The notes below the pieces were generated by a model that had not been told where the DNA came from, did not search any database, and was given only the letters and a program-made list of their open reading frames with translations. A stretch of DNA of 45,621 nucleotides from Sandaracinobacteroides sayramensis (GTDB taxonomy: Bacteria; Pseudomonadota; Alphaproteobacteria; Sphingomonadales; Sphingomonadaceae): NCBI RefSeq assembly GCF_022014495.1, contig NZ_JAKLSQ010000002.1, positions 1-45,621 of the forward strand, written 5' to 3'. Shown in pieces: positions 1 through 7,831 of the stretch. A program made the position numbers and the translations under genes. Within the stretch, counting starts at the first letter, position 1. Each line of letters opens with the position of its first letter.

Positions 1-118
1 GGCCGCCCCGGCCCGATCGGCCGCCGGCGCGGGCGCAGGCCCCGCGGGCGGAATCGCCGCGCGGCGACGCGGGGGCCGGTGGTCGGCAGGCGCGCGGGCG
101 GGAGTCTTCGTCGCGCAT
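1..118 (-). other. possible 5' end of a divergent gene running off the window
   Basis: On the minus strand an ATG at 118 opens a frame with no stop down to base 1. It would encode an Arg/Pro/Ala-rich N-terminus of about 39 residues. In DNA this GC-rich such an open frame can occur by chance and no domain is recognisable. The only support is that a divergent gene would make 119-255 a shared promoter region, which fits the repeats and palindrome there. It may equally be non-coding. Confidence 0.15.
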
Positions 119-121
119 GGA

Positions 122-161
122 CGATCGGTAACGATCGTCATTTGGTCTGCGATCGGTAACG
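122..161. repeat. two direct repeats upstream of the Anbu operon
   Basis: The 12-mer CGATCGGTAACG occurs at 122-133 and again at 150-161, a start-to-start distance of 28 bp. That is close to three helical turns, so a protein could bind both on roughly one face. They lie about 95 bp upstream of the first gene of the Anbu operon. The regulator is unknown. Confidence 0.5.
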
Positions 162-189
162 CATCTGCAATTTTCCGGTTGCGCGGCGG

Positions 190-206
190 TTGTGCGGCGC
201 ACAATA
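190..206 (+). promoter_or_regulatory. palindromic operator-like site upstream of the Anbu operon
   Basis: Bases 190-204 form a 15-bp palindrome (TTGTGC-GGC-GCACAA), imperfect only at its central base. With the next two bases it gives the 17-mer TTGTGCGGCGCACAATA. The same 17-mer, in the same orientation relative to the downstream gene, lies upstream of the TorF porin gene (34608-34624, minus strand). A TTGCGC hexamer at 179-184 could be a -35 box with the palindrome overlapping the promoter core, but the -10 is unclear. A transcription-factor site is inferred. Confidence 0.5.
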
Positions 207-255
207 TGTTCCCCAAGGGCCGGGCGACGGGCGCCCGGCCGGCAAAGGGGGTCAG

Positions 256-1755
256 GTGGCCGCACGCGCCTTCGATGAAACCTATGGCTTCGGGCCTTAC
301 CCTTCGGCGGAAGGGGCAGGGCCGCTCTTTGGCGGCGCGGATGCGCCGCAGGTCCGCGAAGCTTACGCCGAAGTCGAGAGATGGCTGCGCGCCGCCCCCC
401 CCGATCTGCTGGAAACCCGCCGCCGGCAGGCGGAGCTGTTCTTCCGCCGCATCGGCATCACCTTCGCCGTCTATGGCGACCCGGACGCCGGCGAGCGGCT
501 GATCCCCTTCGACATCGTGCCCCGGGTGATCGCCGGCAGCGAATGGGCGATGCTGGAGGAAGGGCTGAAGCAGCGGGTGGAAGCGCTGAACCTGTTCCTG
601 GCGGACGTCTATGGCCCGCGCGAATGCCTCCGGGCCGGGGTGGTGCCCGAGGAGCTGGTGCTGCTGAACCCGCAATATTGCCTGCCGCAGGTGGGCTATC
701 GGCCGGCCGCCGACATCTGGGTGCAGATCGCCGGGATCGACCTGGTGCGGACCGGGCCGAGCGAATTCTTCGTGCTGGAGGACAACGCCCGCACCCCGTC
801 CGGCGTCTCCTACATGCTGGAGAACCGCGAGGTGATGCTGCGGCTGGTGCCGGAGCTGATCCACGCCGTTTCCGAGGCCGGCGGGCTGCGGCCGGTGGAA
901 ACCTATCCGGAAACGCTGCTGGAAACGCTGACCTCGGTGGCGCCAGCCAGTTGCGGGCAGGAGCCTTGCCTCGCGCTGCTGACGCCGGGCATCCACAACA
1001 GCGCTTATTACGAGCACAGCTTCCTCGCCGACAAGCTGGGGGTGGAGCTGGTGGAGGGCTCGGACCTCTTCGTCCATGGCGACATCCTCTTCATGCGCAC
1101 CACCGAGGGGCCGAAGCGGGTGGACGTGCTCTACCGGCGGGTGGACGATGATTTCCTCGACCCGCTGCAGTTCCGCCCGGACTCGGCGCTGGGGGTGCCG
1201 GGGCTGGTGCAGGCGGTGCACGCCGGCAATCTGACGGTCGCCAACGCCATCGGCACCGGAATCGCCGACGACAAGGCGATCTACAGCTATATGCCGGAGA
1301 TCGTCCGCTTCTTCACCGGGCGCGATCCGATCCTGCACAATGTGCCGACCTGGCGCTGCCGGGAGCCGGACTCGCTCGCCTATGTGCTGGAGCGGCTGGA
1401 CGAGCTGGTGGTGAAGGAAACCGACGGCTCGGGCGGCTATGGGATGCTGGTGGGGCCACATGCGACCCAGGCCCAGCGCCAGGAGTTCGCCGCGCGGCTT
1501 CGCGCCCACCCCGAACATTATATCGCCCAGCCGACGCTCGCCCTTTCCACCTGCCCGACGCTGACGGCTTCCGGCCTTGCGCCCCGGCATGTCGATCTCA
1601 GGCCCTTCGTGCTGACCGGGGCGAACGGGGTGAAGATCATCCCCGGAGGGCTGACGCGGGTGGCGCTGAAGGAGGGCTCTCTGGTGGTGAATTCCAGCCA
1701 GGGCGGCGGCACCAAGGACACCTGGGTGCTCGACCGGCAGGCGGAGGAGGGCTGA
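256..1755 (+). CDS. circularly permuted ATP-grasp protein (Anbu cluster)
   Basis: This 499-residue protein belongs to the circularly permuted ATP-grasp family (DUF404/DUF407 type), whose members are predicted to join an amino group to a carboxylate using ATP. Family-like stretches include FDIVPRVI, FVLEDNARTPSGVSYMLENR, VKETDGSGGYGMLVG and HVDLRPFVL near the C-terminus. The GTG at 256 is preferred because a G-rich Shine-Dalgarno stretch (AAAGGGGG) lies just upstream; an in-frame ATG at 190 would add 22 residues and would place the palindrome at 190-204 inside the gene. The stop overlaps the next start by one base (TGATG), so translation is probably coupled. It is the first gene of the ATP-grasp / alpha-E / transglutaminase / Anbu operon. 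The substrate is unknown. Confidence 0.9.
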   Translation: MAARAFDETYGFGPYPSAEGAGPLFGGADAPQVREAYAEVERWLRAAPPDLLETRRRQAELFFRRIGITFAVYGDPDAGERLIPFDIVPRVIAGSEWAMLEEGLKQRVEALNLFLADVYGPRECLRAGVVPEELVLLNPQYCLPQVGYRPAADIWVQIAGIDLVRTGPSEFFVLEDNARTPSGVSYMLENREVMLRLVPELIHAVSEAGGLRPVETYPETLLETLTSVAPASCGQEPCLALLTPGIHNSAYYEHSFLADKLGVELVEGSDLFVHGDILFMRTTEGPKRVDVLYRRVDDDFLDPLQFRPDSALGVPGLVQAVHAGNLTVANAIGTGIADDKAIYSYMPEIVRFFTGRDPILHNVPTWRCREPDSLAYVLERLDELVVKETDGSGGYGMLVGPHATQAQRQEFAARLRAHPEHYIAQPTLALSTCPTLTASGLAPRHVDLRPFVLTGANGVKIIPGGLTRVALKEGSLVVNSSQGGGTKDTWVLDRQAEEG

Positions 1756-2696
1756 TGCTTTCGCGCAACGCCGCCAACCTCTACTGGATGGGCCGCTATC
1801 TGGAGCGGGCCGATTTCCTCTGCCGGCTGATCGAGGCGACGGTGCGCCTTGCCTCTCTCCCCGCCTCGCACGGCGGGGCGCAGGCGGCCTGGGAAAGCGC
1901 CATCCAGTCCGCCGCCGTCGCGCCCGCCTTCCACGCCCGCAACCTGCCGGTCGACGAGGCGCATGTCGGGCATTTCCTGACTCTGGACCCGGAGAATGCG
2001 AGTTCCATCCGCCGCTGCCTGGAGGCGGCCCGCAGCAACGGCCGGGCGGTTCGCACCTCGCTGACGCTGGAAACCTGGGAGGCGGTGAACGACGCCTGGC
2101 ACGAAATCCAGCGCTTCGGCACGGCGACGCCCGACAGCCCGACGCTGGTGAGGCTGATCGACGGCATTCGCGGCTCGCTGCTGATGTTCGACGGCGCGGC
2201 GCACCGCACGCAGCTGCGCGAGGCGACCTACTGGTTCCTGCGGCTGGGAACCACGGTGGAGCGCGCCGACAACACCGCGCGGCTGCTGGACGTGAAATAT
2301 CATCTGCTGCTGCCGCGCTCCGAGCCGGTGGGGGGCAGCCTCGACTATTTCCAGTGGACGACGCTGCTGCGCACCGTCTCGGCGCTGACCGCCTATCGCT
2401 GGGTGTATCGGGAATCGGTGAAGCCCTGGCTGGTGGCGGACCTGCTGGTGTTCAACCGCGCCATGCCGCGATCGCTGATCGCCTGCCTCGAGGATTCGGT
2501 TTGGCTGCTGGACCAGCTCGCCGCCTCGCGCGGGCGGCGGGGGCCGGCGAACCGGGTGGCGGCCAATTCGCTGCGGAAGCTCTCGGCCAGCAACATCGAC
2601 ACGCTGTTCCAGGCGGGGCTGCACGAGTTCCTGCTGGACTTCATCGCCGGGAACAACCGGCTGGGCGACGCCATCGCCGAGCAATATCTCTTCTAG
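1755..2696 (+). CDS. alpha-E domain protein (DUF403)
   Basis: This 313-residue, mostly helical protein begins MLSRNAANLYWMGRYLERA, the hallmark of the alpha-E (DUF403) family. A second family-like motif, FLRLGTTVERADNTARLLDVK, lies in the middle, and a NSLRKLSASNIDTLFQAGLHEFL-type helix (shortened here: NSLRKLSASN) lies near the end. Alpha-E proteins are almost always encoded beside circularly permuted ATP-grasp enzymes and are thought to work with them in peptide-bond formation; no catalytic role has been established as far as I know. The start overlaps the upstream stop by one base. Eight bases separate its stop from the transglutaminase-like gene. Confidence 0.92.
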   Translation: MLSRNAANLYWMGRYLERADFLCRLIEATVRLASLPASHGGAQAAWESAIQSAAVAPAFHARNLPVDEAHVGHFLTLDPENASSIRRCLEAARSNGRAVRTSLTLETWEAVNDAWHEIQRFGTATPDSPTLVRLIDGIRGSLLMFDGAAHRTQLREATYWFLRLGTTVERADNTARLLDVKYHLLLPRSEPVGGSLDYFQWTTLLRTVSALTAYRWVYRESVKPWLVADLLVFNRAMPRSLIACLEDSVWLLDQLAASRGRRGPANRVAANSLRKLSASNIDTLFQAGLHEFLLDFIAGNNRLGDAIAEQYLF

Positions 2697-2704
2697 GGCC
2701 GGGC

Positions 2705-3538
2705 ATGCTGCTGCAGATCGACCATATCACCCGCTATCGCTATTCCGAGCCGGCCACCGGGATCGTGCAGAAGCTGCGCCTGACCCCGCGCGCGACGGAC
2801 GGGCAGCAGATCGTGTCGTGGCGGATCGACACCGACGCCGACGGGCGGCTGATGCGGTCGACGGACGCCTATGGCAATGACTGCCACATCTTCTACGCCG
2901 ACCGGCCGGTGGAGGAACTGACGCTGCACGTGACCGGCACGGTCATCACCAGCGACATGGCCGGGCTGGTGCGCGGGGTGGAGGAGCCGCTGGTCGCCAC
3001 TCTGTTCCGCCGCTCGACGGCGCTGACGGCGATCACGCCGGCGCTGGAGGGGTTCGCCGAAGGCTTCCGCCGGGCAGATGCCATCGACACGCTGCACGGC
3101 CTGATGCTGGGGGTGAACGGGCGGATGCAGTTCGAGCCGGGCATCACCGACGTGGTGACGGACGCCGACACGGCGCTGGCGCTGGGGCGCGGGGTCTGCC
3201 AGGATCTGTCGCAGATCTTCATCGCCGCGGCGCGGCATCTGGGTTTCGCGGCGCGCTATGTCTCCGGCCATTACGCCGCCCCCGACCATCCCGAGCAGGA
3301 AGCCGCGCACGCCTGGGCCGAGGCGTTCGTGCCGACGCTGGGCTGGGTGGCCTTCGATCCGACGCATGGGGTCTGCGCTTCCGAAGGGCATGTGCGGGTG
3401 GCGGTGGGGCTGGACAGCCTAGAAGCCGCGCCCGTTCGCGGCTCGCGCCGGGGCGGCGGGCTGGAATCGCTTGCGGTCGGCGTGCACGGGCGGCAAGCGA
3501 CCCATCGAAGTCTAAGCCAGAGCCAGACACAGGCCTGA
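2705..3538 (+). CDS. transglutaminase-like cysteine protease (Anbu cluster)
   Basis: This 277-residue protein has the bacterial transglutaminase-like N-terminal beta domain (start MLLQIDHITRYRY; LRLTPR) followed by a papain-fold transglutaminase core. The predicted catalytic triad is visible: Cys165 in GRGVCQD, His202 in AAHAWAEAF and Asp218 in AFDPTHG. In bacteria this family more often acts as a peptidase or amidase than as a protein crosslinker. The ATG at 2705 follows the alpha-E stop by eight bases; longer in-frame starts run through the alpha-E gene and are rejected. The last 40 or so residues are Gly/Arg/Ser/Gln-rich and probably disordered. It would be the second hydrolytic activity of the cluster, beside Anbu. 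Confidence 0.92.
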   Translation: MLLQIDHITRYRYSEPATGIVQKLRLTPRATDGQQIVSWRIDTDADGRLMRSTDAYGNDCHIFYADRPVEELTLHVTGTVITSDMAGLVRGVEEPLVATLFRRSTALTAITPALEGFAEGFRRADAIDTLHGLMLGVNGRMQFEPGITDVVTDADTALALGRGVCQDLSQIFIAAARHLGFAARYVSGHYAAPDHPEQEAAHAWAEAFVPTLGWVAFDPTHGVCASEGHVRVAVGLDSLEAAPVRGSRRGGGLESLAVGVHGRQATHRSLSQSQTQA

Positions 3539-3556
3539 GTCGGGGGGCGAGCGCGA

Positions 3557-4318
3557 ATGACCTACTGCATGGGCTTGCTGGTGAAGGAAGGGCTGGTGAT
3601 GCTGGCGGATACCCGCACCAACGCCGGGATCGACAATATCTCCACCTACCGGAAGCTGCGCGTGTTCGGCGAGGCGGGCAAGCGCATCGTCGCCATCGCG
3701 TCGGCCGGCTCGCTCAGCACGACGCAGGCCCTCATCAACCGCCTGCATGAAGGGGTGGTGATGGAGGAGGAGGGCGAGCCGGAGTTCATCGAGACGGCGC
3801 CCAGCATGTTCCGCGTGGCGCAGATCGTCGGCGAGGCGATGGTGGGCGCCAAGCAGGATATCGAGAAGACCATCCAGCAGCAGGCCGGCGAGAAGGGCGT
3901 GGAAGTGGGCGTGACTCTGCTGGTCGGCGGCTCGATCGAGGGCCGGGCGCCGCGGCTGTTCCTGATCTATGGCGAGGGCAATTTCATCGAGTGCGGCATG
4001 GACACGCCCTATTTCCAGATCGGCGAGCTGAAATATGGCAAGCCCATCCTCGACCGGCTGCTGGACTATCGCACGCCGCTGCCCAAGGCGATGAAGATCG
4101 GGCTGGTGTCGATGAACTCCACCATGCGGTCGAACCTGGGGGTGGGGCTGCCGATCGACATGCTGGTGATCCGCCCGGGCCGCTCGGAAGCGGCCTTGAC
4201 CCGGATCGCCGAGGACGACGCCTATTTCCACGATCTGGGCGCGCGCTGGTCCACCGCGCTGGCGCACGCGATGGAGGAAATCCCCGAGCCGGATTACGCG
4301 CTGCCGGGCTCAGCCTGA
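3557..4318 (+). CDS. Anbu (BPH) proteasome-like NTN hydrolase
   Basis: This 253-residue protein belongs to the Anbu family, the proposed ancestral beta-type proteasome homologue. It starts MTYCMGLLVKEGLVMLADTR: loss of Met1 would expose Thr2, the expected N-terminal nucleophile. The Asp in ADTRTNAG and the Lys in YRKLRVF lie where proteasome-type subunits carry the residues that activate this Thr. The remainder (GSLSTTQ, YGEGNFIECG, KIGLVSMNSTMRSN) looks like Anbu rather than HslV or actinobacterial PrcB, and no HslU or Mpa ATPase is nearby. It is the last gene of the ATP-grasp / alpha-E / transglutaminase operon, 18 bases after the previous stop, and is followed by a REP-like repeat. The natural substrate of Anbu is not known to me. 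Confidence 0.95.
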   Translation: MTYCMGLLVKEGLVMLADTRTNAGIDNISTYRKLRVFGEAGKRIVAIASAGSLSTTQALINRLHEGVVMEEEGEPEFIETAPSMFRVAQIVGEAMVGAKQDIEKTIQQQAGEKGVEVGVTLLVGGSIEGRAPRLFLIYGEGNFIECGMDTPYFQIGELKYGKPILDRLLDYRTPLPKAMKIGLVSMNSTMRSNLGVGLPIDMLVIRPGRSEAALTRIAEDDAYFHDLGARWSTALAHAMEEIPEPDYALPGSA

Positions 4319-4335
4319 AGGGGCCAACCAGCCCT

Positions 4336-4427
4336 CGTCCCCCCCGGGCTTGACCCGGGGTCCAGCTTTTCTGCAGGCGCCGCGCTGGAACAAGAAAGCT
4401 GGACCCCGGGTCAAGCCCGGGGGGACG
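4336..4427. repeat. REP-like inverted repeat, copy 1
   Basis: Two arms of about 33 bp (4336-4369 and 4395-4427) are inverted complements except for one extra C in the left run. Each arm contains the smaller palindrome CCCGGG-CTTGA-CCCGGG followed by a (T)CCAGCTTT block. The element begins 17 bases after the Anbu stop codon. Similar elements lie at 21169-21247 and 43819-43908, each just after a plus-strand stop codon. No transposase is present. It could also act as a transcription barrier between the Anbu operon and rpmH. Confidence 0.85.
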
Positions 4428-4465
4428 GAGTGGGGGTTTTCGTCTTTCAGGCCCGGCGGCGGGCG

Positions 4466-4494
4466 TTGACCTTTTGCCGCCCCTTCGCTATGGA
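4466..4494 (+). promoter_or_regulatory. predicted sigma-70-type promoter of rpmH
   Basis: TTGACC at 4466-4471 and TATGGA at 4489-4494 are separated by exactly 17 bases. The pair lies about 60 bases before the rpmH start and after the REP-like repeat that closes the Anbu operon. It is the strongest promoter match in the gap and fits a highly expressed ribosomal-protein gene. Confidence 0.65.
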
Positions 4495-4554
4495 CGCCGG
4501 CTCTTGCCGGAGGCCAGCGCCTTCGGCCGATAATCCATTTTCGAGGCAACACCG

Positions 4555-4689
4555 ATGAAGCGCACCTATCAACCGTCCAAGCTCGTCCGCGCTCGCCGCC
4601 ACGGCTTCCGCGCCCGCATGGCGACTCCCGGTGGCCGCAAGGTGATCGCCCGCCGTCGTGCGCGTGGCCGCAAGGTCCTCTCGGCCTGA
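4555..4689 (+). CDS. rpmH: 50S ribosomal protein L34
   Basis: This 44-residue, very basic protein starts [20 protein letters not shown] and ends with a short Lys-Val-Leu-Ser-Ala tail. It is the small ribosomal protein L34, built into the large subunit against 23S rRNA. The length and near-invariant sequence leave no doubt. It heads the conserved bacterial cluster rpmH-rnpA-yidD-yidC and has a good promoter about 60 bases upstream. The next gene, rnpA, starts 32 bases after its stop. Confidence 0.97.
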   Translation: MKRTYQPSKLVRARRHGFRARMATPGGRKVIARRRARGRKVLSA

Positions 4690-4721
4690 GCCGAGCCGCC
4701 CGGCCCCGGCCGGACAACAGC

Positions 4722-5156
4722 ATGGCTGACGAATCCTTCACGGCTGGCCCAGTGCCGGCCGTTTTGGTGCCTGCGGCACCGCCTGGCGCCCCGTCTGCCG
4801 CCCCGGCCCGAATCGCCATCTCCCGAATCACCCGGCGGCGGGATTTCCTGGCCGCGAACGGCGGAATCCGCGTGCCGCTTCCCCCCTTCGTGCTGCTGGT
4901 GAAGCCGACCGGGCTCGGCGTTTCGAGGGCCGGTTTCACCGTCAGCAAGAAGATCGGCAATTCCGTCGCCCGCAACCGGGCGCGGCGGCGCCTGCGCGAA
5001 GTGGCGCGGCTGTCGATGCCGGAACTGGCGGTGCCGTCTGCCGACCATGTGTTCATCGCCCGCTCGCTGCCCGAGGAGATGCCCTTCGAGCAACTGCTGG
5101 CCTTCGCCCGCAAGGCGCTGACGAAGGCGCGGGCGAAGCTGGAGGCGGCGGCGTGA
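4722..5156 (+). CDS. rnpA: ribonuclease P protein component
   Basis: RnpA is the protein subunit of RNase P, which binds the RNA subunit and the 5' leader of precursor tRNAs. The family signature is clear in the middle of this 144-residue protein: [18 protein letters not shown], the conserved basic RNR helix. The family core starts near residue 33 ([12 protein letters not shown]). The first 30 or so residues are Ala/Pro-rich, so either the true start lies further downstream or there is a disordered extension; no better in-frame start with a clear ribosome-binding site is evident. The last codons overlap the yidD start by four bases (GTGA). Confidence 0.95.
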   Translation: MADESFTAGPVPAVLVPAAPPGAPSAAPARIAISRITRRRDFLAANGGIRVPLPPFVLLVKPTGLGVSRAGFTVSKKIGNSVARNRARRRLREVARLSMPELAVPSADHVFIARSLPEEMPFEQLLAFARKALTKARAKLEAAA

Positions 5157-5425
5157 AGCCGGGCGAATGGCCGGCGCGCGCCGTGGCGGGGCTGTTCCGC
5201 CTGTGGCAGCTGACTTTCTCGGTGATCCTGCCGCCCAGTTGCCGTTTCACCCCAAGCTGTTCCCATTATGGCATTGAGGCATTAAGGCGGCATGGGTTAT
5301 GGGCCGGGCTCTGGTTGACGGTGGCGCGCGTCGCGCGCTGCCATCCATGGGGCGGTCAGGGCCATGATCCGGTGCCCGAGCAATTCCGCCTGTTTTCCAG
5401 ACGCCCCTTTCCTACCGACAAGTGA
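5153..5425 (+). CDS. yidD: membrane protein insertion efficiency factor YidD
   Basis: YidD is a small membrane-associated protein that helps YidC and Sec insert inner-membrane proteins. This 90-residue protein shows the family pattern: an amphipathic N-terminus, then the signature [19 protein letters not shown] with its conserved cysteines, then [15 protein letters not shown]. The GTG start at 5153 overlaps the rnpA stop by four bases, indicating translational coupling. It lies directly upstream of yidC, as in most bacteria. Confidence 0.95.
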   Translation: MKPGEWPARAVAGLFRLWQLTFSVILPPSCRFTPSCSHYGIEALRRHGLWAGLWLTVARVARCHPWGGQGHDPVPEQFRLFSRRPFPTDK

Positions 5426-5432
5426 GAGACGA

Positions 5433-7151
5433 GTGACGACCGAGAATCGCAACCTGATCCTGGCTGTCGTGCTGTCGGCCCTGGTCCTCTTCGGCTGGAC
5501 TTTCCTCAGCGAACGCTTCTTCCCCGCGCCGCGGCCCGCCGTCGAGCGGCCGGCGGAAGCGCCGGCGGCAGGGGCGGCAGCAGGGGGGGCAGCGGCGAAT
5601 GCTGAGACCGCCGCTGCCGCGCCGCTGGCGCCCGGCGCCACGGTTCCGGTCGATGTGGCGGTGGCCGCCGCCCCGCGTGTGGCGATCGACACGCCGCGCC
5701 TCAAGGGCTCGATCAATCTGGCCGGCGCGCGGATCGACGATCTGGAACTGCGCGACCATCGGGTTTCGATCGCCGCCGACTCCGCGCCCATCCGCCTGTT
5801 CGCGCCTTCGGGCGCGCCGAACGCGGAATTCGCCGGCTTCGGCTGGGTCGGCCCCGGCGCGCCGCCGGCCGACGCCCGCTGGAGCGCTTCCGCCCAGACG
5901 CTGTCGCCCGGCAAGCCGGTGACGCTGCGCTGGACGAGCCCGGACAAGCTGGTGTTCGAGCAGGTCGTTTCCGTCGACGCGAACTTCCTCTTCACCGTGC
6001 AGCAGCGGGTGCTGAACGGCACGGCGAGCCCGGTGGCGCTGCGCCCCTTCGGCTATCTGAACCGCACCGGAGTGGGCGCGGAGAAGGACGCCTTCAACCT
6101 GCACATCGGCCCCATCGCCGTGCTGAACGGCACGCTGAAGGAAGGCGATATCGGTTTCGAAAAGCTGCGCGACAATGGCCCGCAGACGATCAGCTCGAAG
6201 GGCGGCTGGCTGGGCATCACCCAGAAGCACTGGCTGGCGGCGCTGATCCCCGACCAGAAGTCCAACATCGAGGCGCGCTTCACCGCCGCCGATGGAGACC
6301 GCTATCAGGTCGACTGGATGAAGCCTTCGGAAACGCTGGCGCCGGGGCAGGGCTCCAGCACCACCAGCCATCTGTTCGCCGGCGCCAAGGAAGTGCGGCT
6401 GCTGAACCAGGTGCGCGACGAGCTGGGCGCGCCGCTGTTCGACCGGGCGCTGGCCTGGGGCTGGTTCTGGTTCATCGCCCAGCCGATCTTCGCCCTGCTG
6501 CAATGGCTCTATGGCCTGTTCGGCAATTACGCGCTGGCGATCGTCGGCCTGACGCTGATCGTCCGGCTGGTGCTGTTCCCCATCGCCAACAAGCAATATG
6601 CCAGCATGGCGAAGATGCGGGTGTTCGCGCCCAAGATGAAGGAAATCCAGGAAAAATATAAGGACGACAAGCAGAAGCAGCAATATGAGCTGATGGAGCT
6701 CTACAAGAAGGAGAAGATCAATCCGCTGGCCGGCTGCCTGCCGATCCTGCTGCAGATCCCGATCTTCTACGCGCTCTACAAGACGCTGCTGATCTCGGTG
6801 GAAATCCGCCACCAGCCGGCCTTTCTGTGGATCAAGGATCTGTCCGCCCCCGATCCGCTGACGCCCTTCAACCTGTTCGGCCTGATTCCATGGGATCCGC
6901 CGGGCTTCCTGCATCTGGGCGTGCTGCCGATCATCCTGGGCGTGACGATGTGGGCGCAGTTCCGTTTGAATCCGCCCGCCACCGACGAAATTCAGCGAAA
7001 AGTCTTCGCCTGGATGCCCTGGCTGTTCATGTTCATGATGGCGCCGTTCGCGGCGGGTCTGCAGATCTACTGGATCGTCAACAACCTGGTTTCGATCCTG
7101 CAGCAGTGGATCCTGCTGAAGAAATATCCGGCGCCGGCGCCGGCGCAATAA
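5433..7151 (+). CDS. yidC: membrane protein insertase YidC
   Basis: YidC inserts and folds inner-membrane proteins, alone or with SecYEG. This 572-residue protein is the long Gram-negative form: an N-terminal membrane segment (residues about 6-24), an Ala/Pro-rich linker, a large periplasmic beta domain, and the conserved C-terminal multi-span region ([20 protein letters not shown] within about 445-465). GTG at 5433 is chosen because it lies seven bases after the yidD stop and gives a proper [20 protein letters not shown] start; an earlier in-frame ATG would sit inside yidD. The stop TAA overlaps the ATG of engB by one base. Confidence 0.96.
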   Translation: MTTENRNLILAVVLSALVLFGWTFLSERFFPAPRPAVERPAEAPAAGAAAGGAAANAETAAAAPLAPGATVPVDVAVAAAPRVAIDTPRLKGSINLAGARIDDLELRDHRVSIAADSAPIRLFAPSGAPNAEFAGFGWVGPGAPPADARWSASAQTLSPGKPVTLRWTSPDKLVFEQVVSVDANFLFTVQQRVLNGTASPVALRPFGYLNRTGVGAEKDAFNLHIGPIAVLNGTLKEGDIGFEKLRDNGPQTISSKGGWLGITQKHWLAALIPDQKSNIEARFTAADGDRYQVDWMKPSETLAPGQGSSTTSHLFAGAKEVRLLNQVRDELGAPLFDRALAWGWFWFIAQPIFALLQWLYGLFGNYALAIVGLTLIVRLVLFPIANKQYASMAKMRVFAPKMKEIQEKYKDDKQKQQYELMELYKKEKINPLAGCLPILLQIPIFYALYKTLLISVEIRHQPAFLWIKDLSAPDPLTPFNLFGLIPWDPPGFLHLGVLPIILGVTMWAQFRLNPPATDEIQRKVFAWMPWLFMFMMAPFAAGLQIYWIVNNLVSILQQWILLKKYPAPAPAQ

Positions 7152-7792
7152 TGGAGATCGACCTGGAGCCTGCCCGGCGGCTGTTCGCCGGGCCGGTCGC
7201 CTTCCAGTTGTCGGCGCCGAAGCTGGAGTTCCTGCCGCCGGCCGATCTGCCGGAGGTCGCCTTCGCCGGGCGTTCGAACGTGGGGAAATCCTCGCTGCTG
7301 AACGCGCTCACCGGGCGCAGCGCGCTGGCGCGCACCTCCAACACGCCGGGGCGGACGCAGGAACTGAACCTGTTCCTGGTGGGCGAGCCGCCGGTGCTGC
7401 GGCTGGTCGACATGCCGGGCTATGGCTATGCCGAGGCGCCCAAGGACGTGGTGAAGCAGTGGGGCCGGCTGGTGAACGACTATCTGCGCGGCCGGGCGAC
7501 GCTGAAGCGGGTGCTGGTGCTGGTGGACAGCCGCCACGGCCTGAAGCCGGTGGACCGCGAGATCATGGAACTGCTGGACAAGGCGGCGGTTTCCTACCAG
7601 ATCGTGCTGACCAAGGCCGACAAGGTGAAGCCGACGGCGCTTGCAGAAGTGCTGGAATCGGTCGGCGCGGAAGCCCGCACCCGGCCGGCGGCCTATCCGG
7701 CGATCCTGCCGACGAGCAGCGAGACGAAGGCCGGCATCCCGGAGCTTCGCGCCGCCGTGGTTTCGGCCGCGTTCGATGGGGCTGACCTTTGA
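7151..7792 (+). CDS. engB: ribosome biogenesis GTPase EngB (YihA/YsxC)
   Basis: EngB is a small essential GTPase that acts late in large-subunit assembly. The 213-residue protein carries G1 GRSNVGKSS (residues 40-48), the G2 threonine in the TSNTPGRTQ segment, G3 DMPGYG and G4 TKAD. The ATG at 7151 overlaps the yidC stop by one base (TAATG), so the two are translationally coupled. The order yidC-engB is common in alphaproteobacteria. A longer in-frame start inside yidC is rejected. Confidence 0.96.
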   Translation: MEIDLEPARRLFAGPVAFQLSAPKLEFLPPADLPEVAFAGRSNVGKSSLLNALTGRSALARTSNTPGRTQELNLFLVGEPPVLRLVDMPGYGYAEAPKDVVKQWGRLVNDYLRGRATLKRVLVLVDSRHGLKPVDREIMELLDKAAVSYQIVLTKADKVKPTALAEVLESVGAEARTRPAAYPAILPTSSETKAGIPELRAAVVSAAFDGADL

Positions 7793-7831
7793 GCGATTGG
7801 GGCGTAATCTGGCCCTTGAGGGGAGACTGAA

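Noticed and set aside
179-220. Possible sigma-54 promoter upstream of the Anbu operon
   Set aside because: A GG-N10-GC spacing can be found but the flanking consensus (TGGCAC and TTGC) is absent; the same is true near the TorF gene.
5412-7148. A 578-residue open frame on the minus strand
   Set aside because: It is antisense to yidC and begins and ends near its limits; composition is Gln/Arg/His-rich without motifs.
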